From Syntrophaceae bacterium (GTDB taxonomy: Bacteria; Desulfobacterota; Syntrophia; Syntrophales; Smithellaceae), in the NCBI GenBank assembly GCA_018436925.1, contig JAHDKI010000002.1, positions 62,001 through 126,000 of the forward strand: a stretch of 64,000 nt of DNA, in the 5' to 3' direction. The notes under the pieces were generated by a model. It was not told the origin of the DNA. It saw only the letters and a list, made by a program, of their open reading frames with translations, and ran no database searches. Positions 1 through 8,423 of the stretch are shown one piece after another. The translations under genes were made by a program, and so were the position numbers. Every line of letters starts with the position of its first letter. Position 1 is the first letter of the stretch.

Positions 1-325
1 AAATGCTCAAAAGAGGCCAGTATTTGGTGAGAGAAATGATCTGGCCGGAATCCATGCTTTCCGTGGCCGCCAGTCTCAACCCCTGCTGGGCAACCTGATC
101 GGCAAAGTCCTGAATCTTCGCCATGCGGGCGGCGGGGGCCAACCCGCTCCAAATCCCGCTGTCAAACGCCCGGCGGGCGGCTGCAACCGCGGCTTCGGCG
201 TCCGCTGCGCCGGCTCTGGCTACGGTTGCGATCGGCAGACCTGTGCCCGGATCGCATGTTTCAAATGTTTTCCCCCCTTCCGCATCCACAAAGCGGCCGT
301 CGATGAATAACTTGTAACTCTCCAT
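1..325 (-). CDS. Aldehyde dehydrogenase, N-terminal part (cut by window edge)
   Basis: The minus strand reads from an ATG at 325 without a stop to base 1, giving about 108 residues. The protein starts MESYKLFIDGRFVD, continues with a TFETCDPGTG stretch and an AAVAAARRAFDSG-like helix, which is the classic N-terminus of the NAD(P)-dependent aldehyde dehydrogenase superfamily (betaine-aldehyde or similar subfamily). The catalytic Cys and Glu lie outside the window, so substrate cannot be judged. A strong ribosome binding site (GGGAGGGG) sits directly upstream of the start. The family assignment is firm from the N-terminal pattern; the subfamily is open. Confidence 0.85.
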   Translation of the reverse strand, partial: MESYKLFIDGRFVDAEGGKTFETCDPGTGLPIATVARAGAADAEAAVAAARRAFDSGIWSGLAPAARMAKIQDFADQVAQQGLRLAATESMDSGQIISLTKYWPLLSI

Positions 326-632
326 GGAACCCCTCCCTTCAGATTAGAGACGTTTCGTGAAACCCATCCAGACTGACGACACCGACTTGGTTTTATATGC
401 CGCCGGCCGGAGACGTTCAATAAAGAGTCACAAAAGGACCAAAATCCCTTTGCTGAAGATCTTCCGAAAAGAGGCATCCCGCAGAAGCCCAAAGCGACCA
501 TCACACACGCCCGAAGCCCCTGAATGGACATCTGAGAATCACGAAAAGATCTGCCGTCCTCAGAATATTTTCAGGAAGTCCCGACGGGGCCGCCTCCGTC
601 AATCGGCTGCGCCCCGTCGTAGTGATTGGAAT
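326..632. other. Intergenic stretch, no gene recognised
   Basis: About 300 bases between the aldehyde dehydrogenase start and the end of the small exported protein gene. Open frames here have basic, low-complexity translations with no family resemblance, so I regard them as noise. The promoter of the aldehyde dehydrogenase gene is expected here but no clear -35/-10 pair was found. Confidence 0.5.
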
Positions 633-920
633 TTACTTGCTTTTGCTTTTTGATTTGCTTTTGGTTTCTTTCAGCTCGACCTTCGTGGCCGTCATGGTGT
701 ATTCGATCGTCACCTTCTGCCCCACCTGGATATCCCCGGCAATTTTTGTCGATGCGTCCCGGGCGATTTCCCATCGGTCTTTGCCTTTTTGGACCGCAAT
801 CATAGTGTCGGTGACTTCCAGAACCGGACCGGTAACCTGGTAGGTTTTAGGTCCTGCGGCAAACGCCGCAATTGCCATTAAAAAAACAAACAACACAGTT
901 AAAACGAACACTTTCTTCAT
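633..920 (-). CDS. Small exported beta-rich protein with Lys-Ser tail
   Basis: 95 residues. The start at 920 is preferred over longer readings because a GGAGG ribosome binding site lies just upstream and the protein then begins with a textbook signal peptide (MKK, a hydrophobic run of about 15 residues, then AFAAG as a likely signal peptidase I site near residue 22). The mature part (VTGPVLEVTDTMIAVQKG..., GQKVTIEYTMTATKVEL) looks like a small OB-like or DUF5666-like beta barrel, so a periplasmic binding role is possible. It ends in a repetitive KSKSKSKSK tail. No catalytic motif is visible; function unknown. Confidence is high that it is an exported protein, low for the fold. Confidence 0.75.
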   Translation of the reverse strand: MKKVFVLTVLFVFLMAIAAFAAGPKTYQVTGPVLEVTDTMIAVQKGKDRWEIARDASTKIAGDIQVGQKVTIEYTMTATKVELKETKSKSKSKSK

Positions 921-1631
921 AGGAACCTCCTTGAAAAATGGTTGAATATCATCCCCTTTGAGGGGCTGCTCGCGGTTGAACCAAAAGATCAAAGGCACAA
1001 CGCCGATAAGCGCCTTATCTTTCCGACAGTCTGCGCATCCGTGGCGCTGATCATCCGCTGCGCTTGACTCAAAGGCGACCCCACCCCCGGCCGAAATGCC
1101 GTCCTCACCGGTCAATTGCAACGCCTCTTTGAAAGAAGGATAAAACGTCCCGCGCCGGCAATCGACGGATCAGTTATACAGGACTCTCCTTTTCCATTTC
1201 GAGCCTCCGTCCGCATCACAACTTTTTTGTATAAAAAATGAGAAAAGATACGATCTGTCTGTAGCAAAGCATCCCCGACCTGTCAAAGAAAAAGTCGGCT
1301 GCGGCCTTTCGGGAATGAGGCGACCGGAGGCATCTCTCAACTTGACAAACCTGGAATGAATATCAAAATATCTAAAAAGATAGTTAAACTCAGCTTTGGT
1401 CGGATTCAGTCGAAAGGAGACTTGGTAAAATACTCCGATAATTGAATATTTCTAATCGTTTCTATGCCTTGTGTCGTCTCACCCGGAAAGCTTCATTCTC
1501 GAACAAATTCAAATAGTGTGGTCTGTAAACCTTGCTGTCGTTCACTGGCTTTGCCTTGTCGTTGAAGGGACGGCGTTTTATGCGTCCAAACCCACCCCAA
1601 GCCGTGTTTTTCAATGAAAGGAGCGTACACG
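921..1631. other. Long intergenic region between divergent small genes
   Basis: About 700 bases with no convincing coding frame, unusually long for this gene-dense window. It must hold the promoters of the two flanking divergent genes. One TTGACA is present at 1342-1347 but no good -10 hexamer lies at 16-18 bases from it. AT-rich stretches near 1206-1240 and 1360-1400 are compatible with promoter DNA. No RNA gene was recognised. Confidence 0.5.
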
Positions 1632-1805
1632 ATGGACCGACTGCATTTAACTCCGCAGGAAGAAGGCGAACTCCTCACCATTCTGGAGAGGTATCTGCCG
1701 GACCTCAAACATGAAATCGCCAACACAGACCGCAAAGAATTCCGCCAGGATCTCAAAGAAAGAGAAGCCTTCATGACGGAGTTGATTCAGCGCCTGAAAC
1801 ATTGA
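1632..1805 (+). CDS. Small conserved acidic helical protein, function unknown
   Basis: 57 residues, starting MDRLHLTPQE. This start is chosen over one 18 bases upstream because GGAG lies eight bases before it. The sequence is nearly all predicted helix with alternating acidic and basic residues (LTPQEEGELLTILERYLPDL ... EFRQDLKEREAFMTELIQRL). Similar short proteins are common as conserved hypotheticals in Deltaproteobacteria, but I know no assigned function. No membrane segment and no cysteine is present. A weak hairpin with a T-run follows near 1866-1884. Confidence 0.6.
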   Translation: MDRLHLTPQEEGELLTILERYLPDLKHEIANTDRKEFRQDLKEREAFMTELIQRLKH

Positions 1806-1943
1806 TTCCAAAGGCGCCTTTGTTGCCGTCGCAGCGCGACGGGTTCTTGCTCGGAAAGACTGAGCTTCAGCTCCGTTTTTACGAGAAGGGGTATGTGCGC
1901 CTTTTTTAAGGCACCCGCCTTTTATCCCAAAGTCAAGTTTTCG

Positions 1944-1973
1944 TTGACAGACGGACACCTATTTTTCTAGGAA
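1944..1973 (+). promoter_or_regulatory. Putative sigma70 promoter for the cyclase-family gene
   Basis: A perfect TTGACA at 1944-1949 is followed after 18 bases by TAGGAA at 1968-1973. It lies about 38 bases before the start codon at 2011 and an AGGAGG ribosome binding site lies between. The -10 match is only partial. Confidence 0.5.
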
Positions 1974-2010
1974 TTGAAAAATCACTAAACACCTCGACAG
2001 GAGGCTTCGT

Positions 2011-2766
2011 ATGCGCTTCATCGATCTGTCCGCCACGATTGCAAACACGCCGGAAGGAACGCCGGAGTATTCGAAAACGGAAATCATCTATTCCGATCAT
2101 GCCCAGGGGGCCCAACAGGCCCGGGCGCTTGGGATTATGCCTCATTTTTTCCGCGACGGGGAAGGCTGGGCCACGGAACGCATCACTTGTCTGGAAACGC
2201 ACGGCACAACCCATGTGGACGCCCCCTGGCACTATAACAGCCGGATTCGCGGCGCCAAAGCCCAGACGATTGATGAACTGCCCCTGGAGTGGTTCTTCGG
2301 CAACGGCATCCGGCTGGATTTTTCCCACAAAGCCGACGGCGACGCCGTCAGCGCGGCCGACATTGAAAAAGAACTCGACCGGATGGGTTATCGACTTCAG
2401 CCCCTCGACATTGTGCTGATCTACACAGGTCGAGATATCTACCAGAATTCGCCGGACTACTTTTTCAAAGGGTGCGGCGTCACGGCGGAGGCCACTCGCC
2501 TTCTGTACGACGCAGGAATCCGTGTAACGGGAATCGATGCGTGGGGCTGGGACAGACCTTTGCATCTTCAGGCCCAAGAAGTGATGGACACTCACCAAAC
2601 AGGCCGTTTCTGGACGGCCCACCAGGCCGGATTGCCTTATTCCCACATGGAACGCCTGGTCAATCTCGGCGCGCTGCCGGCCACGGGATTTCAGATCGCC
2701 TGTTTCCCTTTGAAGATTGCGCGGGCCAGCGCGGCGCCCGCCCGGGTTGTCGCCATCCTGCCCTGA
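2011..2766 (+). CDS. Cyclase-family metal-dependent hydrolase (kynurenine formamidase-like)
   Basis: 251 residues. The family signature is at about residues 64-74, HGTTHVDAPWH, the metal-binding His/Asp motif of the cyclase family (Pfam Cyclase, which includes bacterial arylformamidase KynB and isatin hydrolase). The start MRFIDLSATI is typical of the family and is preceded by AGGAGG. Such enzymes hydrolyse amide or ester bonds with a bound divalent metal; neither substrate nor pathway can be inferred because the neighbours are unrelated. It stands alone, with its own promoter upstream and a new promoter at 2844 for the next gene. Cytosolic: no signal peptide is seen. Confidence 0.85.
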   Translation: MRFIDLSATIANTPEGTPEYSKTEIIYSDHAQGAQQARALGIMPHFFRDGEGWATERITCLETHGTTHVDAPWHYNSRIRGAKAQTIDELPLEWFFGNGIRLDFSHKADGDAVSAADIEKELDRMGYRLQPLDIVLIYTGRDIYQNSPDYFFKGCGVTAEATRLLYDAGIRVTGIDAWGWDRPLHLQAQEVMDTHQTGRFWTAHQAGLPYSHMERLVNLGALPATGFQIACFPLKIARASAAPARVVAILP

Positions 2767-2843
2767 AGACGGCAGATTGCCCGCTCCAAGCCCTGCAAGG
2801 TAAAATTTTCCATTAATTTTAATGTATTACAAGATAAAACGTC

Positions 2844-2873
2844 TTGACACGACTTAGCCTTCCCCTTTATAAT
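2844..2873 (+). promoter_or_regulatory. Consensus sigma70 promoter for the GAF-domain gene
   Basis: TTGACA at 2844-2849 and TATAAT at 2868-2873 both match consensus exactly, with an 18-base spacer. Transcription should begin near 2880, leaving a 5' leader of 50-95 bases depending on which start codon is used. Confidence 0.85.
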
Positions 2874-2974
2874 CGGGCTCGGAAAAGAAACAGAAGCTCC
2901 TGCTGGACGATCTTGACATCACTGCATCGATGCAGAAAAAGGCCTTAAACAACGCAAGCAACGGGAGAATGGCA

Positions 2975-4960
2975 ATGGGCATCAAGGAATGGTTTGACAA
3001 GGTTTCAATCTCCAACAAAGAGCTCTACTACAAGCTGCTCATCGTGTTCGGCCTGTTTTTTATTGTTCCGGTTGTCGGCGTTCTTTACTTTGCCTTTCAG
3101 TACGACCTTGTGAAGGATTCTTATTTTCTACCCTTTTTATTGGTGTTTATGGTCTTTTGTTTTCTGGGATTTCACCTGTTAAGACGACTGTTCGACAATA
3201 TCCGGGCCATCTCTTCGTCCTTCGTCAGGACAGCCGGCGAGGCATCGCAAAACAATCTCACGGCAGTCGCCGACGAACTGGGCAATATCGTACACTCCTT
3301 CCGCGTCCTGGAAGACGAATTGAAAACCAAGGTTTCCCATCTGGAAAAGAAAACGGCTGAAATTGCCATCCTGAAGGAGCTGTCGGATCTCTCCTACATG
3401 ACGCTCAATGCCGATTATCTTCTTTTCATCGCGCTGGAGCGCGCACTCAGATTGGTTCACGCCGATATCGGTTCGGTGATGATCCTGTCGAAGCCGCAGC
3501 GCGACATGTTTGTCATCAAAGCCAGTATCGGGCTTGCCGAACACGGCAAGAAAGGCACCATCACCCCTTTTGAAGACAGCATCGCAAAATACACGGTCAT
3601 CAACAAAACACCCCTTCTGGTCGAAGATATCGAAACGGACAGCCGCTTCGGCCGCCAGTCGCGCGGCCAGTATGCGACAAAGTCCTTCATCTGCATGCCG
3701 CTGAAAACCAGCAACGAAGTCATCGGCGTGGTGACGATTTCCCGACGCAGAAACGACATCATTTTCACCCAAGAGGACGTGGATGTTTTGGCGCCGCTTC
3801 TGTCCAATGCCGCCTACATCTACGACAATATCAATCTGTTCCAGGATATGAACGCCATTTCCCGCAGTCTAAGTTCGCTGCGCATCATTTCCAAAGCGAT
3901 CAACTCGAGCCTCCAGGGGCAGGAAATGCTCCAGGTCATCTTCGAACAGATGCGCAAAAACATCACCTTCGATACCATCGCGCTGCTGACCCTGCAATCC
4001 GATCAACAAAACCGCCTGATGATTCTGGATTTTAAAAGCTATATTTCCACCAATCTGATTCGCGGCCGCTTCGTCACCTACGAAGGCACGGTCATGGAAA
4101 AGGCCATCAAGGAACAAAGGCACCGTTTTATTTCCGATGTGTCGCAGTTGTCTTCCTACATCGATAAAAAGCTGTTCGGACAACCGGGCACGTCAACGGC
4201 GCTCATTCTGCCGCTGACGGTGGAGGGCCGGATCACCAGTTTGCTTCTGGTTTTCAACATTCCCGAAACGGACTGGAACCGGATGGCCGACATCATCGAC
4301 GTCATGGGAGACCACCTGTCTTTGGCCATCGAAAAGGAACGCATGATCGACATGTTGCTCAAACGGGACAATGTTCTGGATTCACTGAGCCTGGTGCGCA
4401 GCGCGTTGACGCTTTCCACCTTCGATATGCAAACCACGCTTTCGCATGCCATGGAAATGGTGCGGACGGTGATGCAGGCCGAAGCCGGCTACATTCTGCT
4501 TTTGGAACAAGACGACCTGGTTTTTTCAGCCGCCTTTTCTCTCGACATGGAGAAACTCAAACCCATTCGCATTCGGAAAGGCACGGGCATTCCGGGATAC
4601 GTGGTGGACCGAGGCGCCGCCGTGATCGTCCACGACGCCGGACAGCATCCGAATTTCTCGCCGCTGGTGGATCAGGATACGGGATTCGTTACCCGGACGA
4701 TTCTGTCCGTTCCAATGATTTCACAAGGACAGGTGACCGGCGTCCTGGAAGTGCTCAACAAGAAAGAAGGCCTCTTCGACGAAGCGGACGAAAAAGTGCT
4801 GCAGGCGATCGCTGCGACGGTCGCCATCGCCCTGGAAAATGCGCGGCTCTATCGGGAGGCGCTGCAAACCGCGCAAAAGGAAAAGACCCTCCGGAAAAGC
4901 CTTGAAGCAAATTGTCCGGACGCATCCGTCAACACGGTTCCGTCCGAGCAGGCGGGATAG
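2975..4960 (+). CDS. Membrane-anchored protein with three GAF domains, no output domain
   Basis: 661 residues from the ATG at 2975, chosen because GGGAGA lies six bases upstream. An in-frame ATG at 2930 would add 15 residues but has no ribosome binding site. Two closely spaced membrane helices (about residues 22-42 and 50-70) are followed by a coiled linker (LEDELKTKVSHLEKKTAEIA) and three GAF modules at roughly 145-290, 310-455 and 475-630. Each shows family features, such as PLLVEDIETDSRFG and FICMPLKTSNEVIGVVTISR in the first and LSVPMISQGQVTGVLEVLNKKEG in the third. There is no histidine kinase, GGDEF, EAL, HD or HTH part, so it probably acts as a cyclic-nucleotide or redox sensor passing its state to a partner protein. 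It is transcribed alone. The GAF calls are firm; the ligand is unknown. Confidence 0.85.
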   Translation: MGIKEWFDKVSISNKELYYKLLIVFGLFFIVPVVGVLYFAFQYDLVKDSYFLPFLLVFMVFCFLGFHLLRRLFDNIRAISSSFVRTAGEASQNNLTAVADELGNIVHSFRVLEDELKTKVSHLEKKTAEIAILKELSDLSYMTLNADYLLFIALERALRLVHADIGSVMILSKPQRDMFVIKASIGLAEHGKKGTITPFEDSIAKYTVINKTPLLVEDIETDSRFGRQSRGQYATKSFICMPLKTSNEVIGVVTISRRRNDIIFTQEDVDVLAPLLSNAAYIYDNINLFQDMNAISRSLSSLRIISKAINSSLQGQEMLQVIFEQMRKNITFDTIALLTLQSDQQNRLMILDFKSYISTNLIRGRFVTYEGTVMEKAIKEQRHRFISDVSQLSSYIDKKLFGQPGTSTALILPLTVEGRITSLLLVFNIPETDWNRMADIIDVMGDHLSLAIEKERMIDMLLKRDNVLDSLSLVRSALTLSTFDMQTTLSHAMEMVRTVMQAEAGYILLLEQDDLVFSAAFSLDMEKLKPIRIRKGTGIPGYVVDRGAAVIVHDAGQHPNFSPLVDQDTGFVTRTILSVPMISQGQVTGVLEVLNKKEGLFDEADEKVLQAIAATVAIALENARLYREALQTAQKEKTLRKSLEANCPDASVNTVPSEQAG

Positions 4961-5053
4961 ACACCAACACATTCAGGAGAGCCATTTTAATTACCGCATC
5001 GCTTTCACACTGACGCCCTGTCGTTACAGGGTCACGGCCTGGAGGAAAACGAA

Positions 5054-5098
5054 GAAGCCCCCAAGGCTCCCAAGAAGCTATGAGGGCTTGGCTTTTTT
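5054..5098 (+). terminator. Probable intrinsic terminator of the GAF-domain gene
   Basis: Imperfect stem (CCAAG with CTTGG, extended by AAG with CTT and partly by CTCCC with GAGGG) followed directly by TTTTTT at 5093-5098. It lies about 90 bases after the GAF gene and just before the convergent DUF169 gene. Confidence 0.6.
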
Positions 5099-5106
5099 AA
5101 TCGATC

Positions 5107-5928
5107 TTAACAACTCAGAAGCGCCTGCCAGGTGTGTCGTTCGAGGAAAGATCCGGGAACGTTTCGCTCCATGTCTTCAAAAAGCGAAAAAGGCGCGGTG
5201 AAGGTCATCAAATGCGGATGGCCCAGTTGCTTGCGCACATAGAGCCTCGCGGACAAATCGGTAAGTCCGACCACGGCGCGCGGTGTCGCCGATTGCGCCT
5301 CTCGATAGGGATAGATGCCGATCGTCTGGCATCCGGCCGCATACGGCATGATGACGTTTTCGTTGCCGCCGCGGCTGTAATTAGCCAAAACCGTAAGCGC
5401 GGAGAGCTGATCGGGATCGACAAAAAAGATGACCGCCTGCGGTTTTTCCTTTGCGGGATCGACGTCGGCAAGCGGCGAGAACACGACATAGGTTGATGGA
5501 ATATCGATTATCGGCAGGGCGTCAACAAAATTCCGAACCCTTTGCGGATCTTTGAGATAGCGCTCTCCATGCAGAAAGTTGTCATGGCTTTCTTTCGTCA
5601 TGAACGGTTTGATCTGCTCCGCCAGTTCCCGCCCACCCGGACGATCGGCGTTTCCGCAAGACAGGAAATAACAAAACCCCTCTTCGCCGCCGGGAAAATT
5701 CTTATACTGATTGCCGAATCCCAAGCCCACGCCGCCGCCGATGCATCCGAACGTCTGCCGATCCGCCGCGGCAGGCTTGCCTTTGGCGGCGGAAACGGCC
5801 AGCCACATCACGCAGCCCCACTTGCCGGGAGAAAACGACATCGCCCCTTCAGGCTTTTCATCGGACCAGATCATTGCAACGGGCTGGTATTGGAGTCGAA
5901 CGGCTTTGGCAACCTGGCTATCCATCAT
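5107..5928 (-). CDS. DUF169 family protein
   Basis: 273 residues. The overall pattern fits the DUF169 family: an N-terminal Q-PVAMIWSDEKPEGA stretch, a glycine/cysteine region (GCVMW..., FGCIGGGVGLGFG, FCYFLSCG) at about residues 38-95, and C-terminal VVFSPL, QAVIFFVDPDQLSAL and IMPYAAGCQTIG segments. DUF169 proteins are frequent in anaerobic bacteria and archaea; their biochemical role is not established as far as I know. The several conserved cysteines may mean metal or cofactor binding (inference). It starts 26 bases after the end of phoR on the same strand with GGAGGGG as ribosome binding site, so it may be co-transcribed with phosphate genes. An ATG one codon downstream is an equal start candidate. 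Confidence 0.8.
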   Translation of the reverse strand: MMDSQVAKAVRLQYQPVAMIWSDEKPEGAMSFSPGKWGCVMWLAVSAAKGKPAAADRQTFGCIGGGVGLGFGNQYKNFPGGEEGFCYFLSCGNADRPGGRELAEQIKPFMTKESHDNFLHGERYLKDPQRVRNFVDALPIIDIPSTYVVFSPLADVDPAKEKPQAVIFFVDPDQLSALTVLANYSRGGNENVIMPYAAGCQTIGIYPYREAQSATPRAVVGLTDLSARLYVRKQLGHPHLMTFTAPFSLFEDMERNVPGSFLERHTWQALLSC

Positions 5929-5954
5929 GGCCCCTCCGAGTTCATGAAAAAGGA

Positions 5955-7700
5955 TTATACACGTCGTCTTGGAAGAAATAAAGAAACCGTCGTTCCTTTG
6001 CCTACCTGACTGTCAATGGTCATTTCGCCGCCGTGGGCCTGCATCAGATGTTTGACAATCGACAATCCCAACCCCGTCCCGCCCAAGTCCCGGGACCGGG
6101 TTTTATCAACCCGGTAAAACCGTTCTCCCAGCCGCTGAAGTTCTTCGCGTGGAATGCCTGTTCCCGTATCGGCGACCGACACCGTCACACCGCCTTCTTT
6201 GAATTGCGCAGCGAGGGTGACGGATCCTCCCTGTGGTGTGAACTTGATGGCGTTGTCCACAACGTTGAGAAGAACCTGGGTGAGCCGGTCACGATCACCT
6301 GAAACGGGCTCGATGTCACCGGGAATCTCATTGGCCAGGAATATCTGCCCGGCTTCCGCCTTGGCGGCAAGCAACCCGATCACGCTTTCGGCCACATCTC
6401 GAAGGGACAACGTCTCAAAATGAAACTCCACTTCCCCCAACTCTATCTTTGACAGGGTCATCAGGTCCTCGACCAAACGATTGAGCCGATGGGCCTGTTT
6501 TAACGTCATATCGAGAAAACGCGTCGCGTCCTGCGGCTTTGACATCGCACCTTGCCGCAGCGTTTCAAGGCAGCCAATCATCGCCGCGAGCGGCGTGCGG
6601 ATCTCATGCGTCACATTGGCCACGAAATCCGTGCGGATGCGCTCAAGCTTTTTGAGGCGCGTCACATCATGAAAAATAATCATGGCCTTCTCTTCACCGG
6701 GATATCCGTGAACCGCAGAGATACTCACGTTCATGATAGCCGGATTCCGTCGACCCAGCGTAACCTCTCTTGATACCGTCTCACCCGACACTTTAAATTG
6801 ACGGTACGCTTGATGAAGTTCCGCGCTGCGAAGCGCCTCCATGAGAGTTTTACCCTCCATATCCCCGTATTGGGCAAAAAGTAAATCCGACAGCGAGCGG
6901 CTGACAAATTCGATTCTGCCTTGAACGTCGAGAATCAGGATGCCTTCCGACAAACTGGTCAGCGCAGCCATCAGCTTGCTTCTCTCTTCGTCTGCCTGAC
7001 GGATCTTGTCCTGCAATTTTCCGACCAGATAGTTGATGTTGTCGGCAAGTTTCCGGGTTTCATCAGCCGTCTGAAGAATCAGCGTGCCTGAGGGCTCACC
7101 GCGTCGAAGCTTCTCGGTGAAACGCTCGAGAATCCGCACCGGGCGCGTGAGGGTGTAAGAAAACAAAAGGGCCAGCATCAGCGCCAAACCAAATGTGACC
7201 ATCAACGCCATAAGAAACGACCGATACACGTCGCCCACGGTTTTTTTGACATCATCGAGCGTACGGGCCAGCCGGACATAGCCGGCAATCCGATCGCGAA
7301 TCTTTACCGAGACGGCCACATAAAACATGTCCGTATTGTCCGACACGCTGAACCTCGATGACCTGCCTTCTCCCCGGACGCGGGCCTCCTGAACTTCGGG
7401 CCGGTTGAGGTGATTGTCCATCTTAGACGGATCCAGCACCGAATCGGCCAAAACGTTTCCTTTAGCGTCGATCAGCGTCACCCGCGACTGGGAAATCGCC
7501 GCCACCGGCGCAATTTGCGCTTTTATATCCGCAGGCGACGACAGATCGATCAGGCGGGCATATGCCAGCATTTCACGCTCAATTTTTTCCGTCAGCACGT
7601 CTGTTAACTCATCTCTGATAAATGCATTGAGAATCACAAACGACAGCGCCACAATCGCCAGGTAGGAAAGCAGGATTTTGAAAAAAAGTCTGCCTTTCAC
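5955..7700 (-). CDS. phoR: Phosphate regulon sensor histidine kinase PhoR
   Basis: 581 residues from the GTG at 7700. Order: first membrane helix near the N-terminus, a periplasmic sensor of about 130 residues, second helix near 160-182, HAMP linker, PAS domain (about 240-350), HisKA with the phosphoacceptor His at about 365 (FVANVTHEIRTPL), and HATPase with DNAIKF, VADTGTGIP and GTGLGLSIVKHL. The GTG start is preferred over an upstream in-frame TTG at 7721 because AAGGAG lies six bases before GTG, and that site overlaps the phoU stop codon, implying translational coupling. PhoR phosphorylates PhoB at low phosphate and is restrained by the Pst transporter through PhoU. The full periplasmic domain differs from E. 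coli PhoR, which has only a short one. Confidence 0.93.
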   Translation of the reverse strand: MKGRLFFKILLSYLAIVALSFVILNAFIRDELTDVLTEKIEREMLAYARLIDLSSPADIKAQIAPVAAISQSRVTLIDAKGNVLADSVLDPSKMDNHLNRPEVQEARVRGEGRSSRFSVSDNTDMFYVAVSVKIRDRIAGYVRLARTLDDVKKTVGDVYRSFLMALMVTFGLALMLALLFSYTLTRPVRILERFTEKLRRGEPSGTLILQTADETRKLADNINYLVGKLQDKIRQADEERSKLMAALTSLSEGILILDVQGRIEFVSRSLSDLLFAQYGDMEGKTLMEALRSAELHQAYRQFKVSGETVSREVTLGRRNPAIMNVSISAVHGYPGEEKAMIIFHDVTRLKKLERIRTDFVANVTHEIRTPLAAMIGCLETLRQGAMSKPQDATRFLDMTLKQAHRLNRLVEDLMTLSKIELGEVEFHFETLSLRDVAESVIGLLAAKAEAGQIFLANEIPGDIEPVSGDRDRLTQVLLNVVDNAIKFTPQGGSVTLAAQFKEGGVTVSVADTGTGIPREELQRLGERFYRVDKTRSRDLGGTGLGLSIVKHLMQAHGGEMTIDSQVGKGTTVSLFLPRRRV

Positions 7701-7710
7701 AAACGGCTCC

Positions 7711-8397
7711 TTAAGCTTCAATACCGCAGGTCTGATGCCGCACGCATTCGCCGGTGACCATGTAGGTCACCATATCGGCGATGCCCTTGGCATGATCCGC
7801 AATCCGCTCCATGTTTTTAGAAACTTGCATAATCAAAAGAGCGCGGTGAATCGCTTTGGAATCCTCCATCATAAAGGTCAGCAGTTCCCGGAAAATCTGT
7901 TCGTTGAGATCGTCGATCACCTGTTCCGTGCGGCGGACGTTTTCCGCCAGATTTAAATCCGCGCGGATGAAGCTGTCGAGCGACTCCTTGATCATCTGCC
8001 CCACCAGATCGCTCATTCGGGGCAGATCGATGTATGGTTTGAGCTGCGGCTCCTCATTTAATTGCAAGGCTTTTTCGGCAATGTTGACCGCCATATCGCC
8101 AATGCGCTCCAGATGGCCGGTGATCTTGATGGCGGTGGTGATAAACCGCAGATCGATCGCCGTAGGCTGGCGCAGCGCCAGAATCTTGATGCACCGCTCT
8201 TCGATGTCCGTATCGAGCCGATCGATCTCGTCATCGGCGCCGATCACTTTTTTGGCCAGTTCGGAATCCCGACCCGAAAGGGCTTGCATCGCATCCTGAA
8301 TAGCCTTTTCCGTCAGCGCGCCCAGATAGATCAAGCCGTCTTTGATCTGCTGCAATTCTTTTTCATAGTGCGAGCTGGTGTGTCTCTTTTCTTCCAT
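7711..8397 (-). CDS. phoU: Phosphate signalling protein PhoU
   Basis: 228 residues from the ATG at 8397, preceded by GGAGG eight bases upstream. A longer in-frame GTG at 8427 overlaps the pstB stop but lacks a good ribosome binding site. The sequence shows the two repeated three-helix PhoU halves, each with the metal-binding E/D-x-x-x-D type helix: DLRFITTAIKITGHLERIGDM in the first and AIHRALLIMQVSKNMERIADH in the second. PhoU is the cytoplasmic link between the PstSCAB transporter and PhoR, keeping the kinase silent when phosphate is plentiful. It sits between pstB and phoR in one transcription unit. Confidence 0.95.
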   Translation of the reverse strand: MEEKRHTSSHYEKELQQIKDGLIYLGALTEKAIQDAMQALSGRDSELAKKVIGADDEIDRLDTDIEERCIKILALRQPTAIDLRFITTAIKITGHLERIGDMAVNIAEKALQLNEEPQLKPYIDLPRMSDLVGQMIKESLDSFIRADLNLAENVRRTEQVIDDLNEQIFRELLTFMMEDSKAIHRALLIMQVSKNMERIADHAKGIADMVTYMVTGECVRHQTCGIEA

Positions 8398-8423
8398 CCC
8401 TTTTTCCTCCCAAAGGCCCTGAT

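Noticed and set aside
357..653. 98-codon plus-strand frame in the first intergenic region
   Set aside because: Very basic, low-complexity translation, no ribosome binding site, no known relatives recognisable.
1342..1374. TTGACA as a promoter for the small gene at 1632
   Set aside because: No acceptable -10 at 16-18 bases and nearly 260 bases from the gene.
1809..1822. Perfect palindrome CAAAGGCGCCTTTG
   Set aside because: No loop and no T-run; a 14-base palindrome alone does not support an operator or terminator call.
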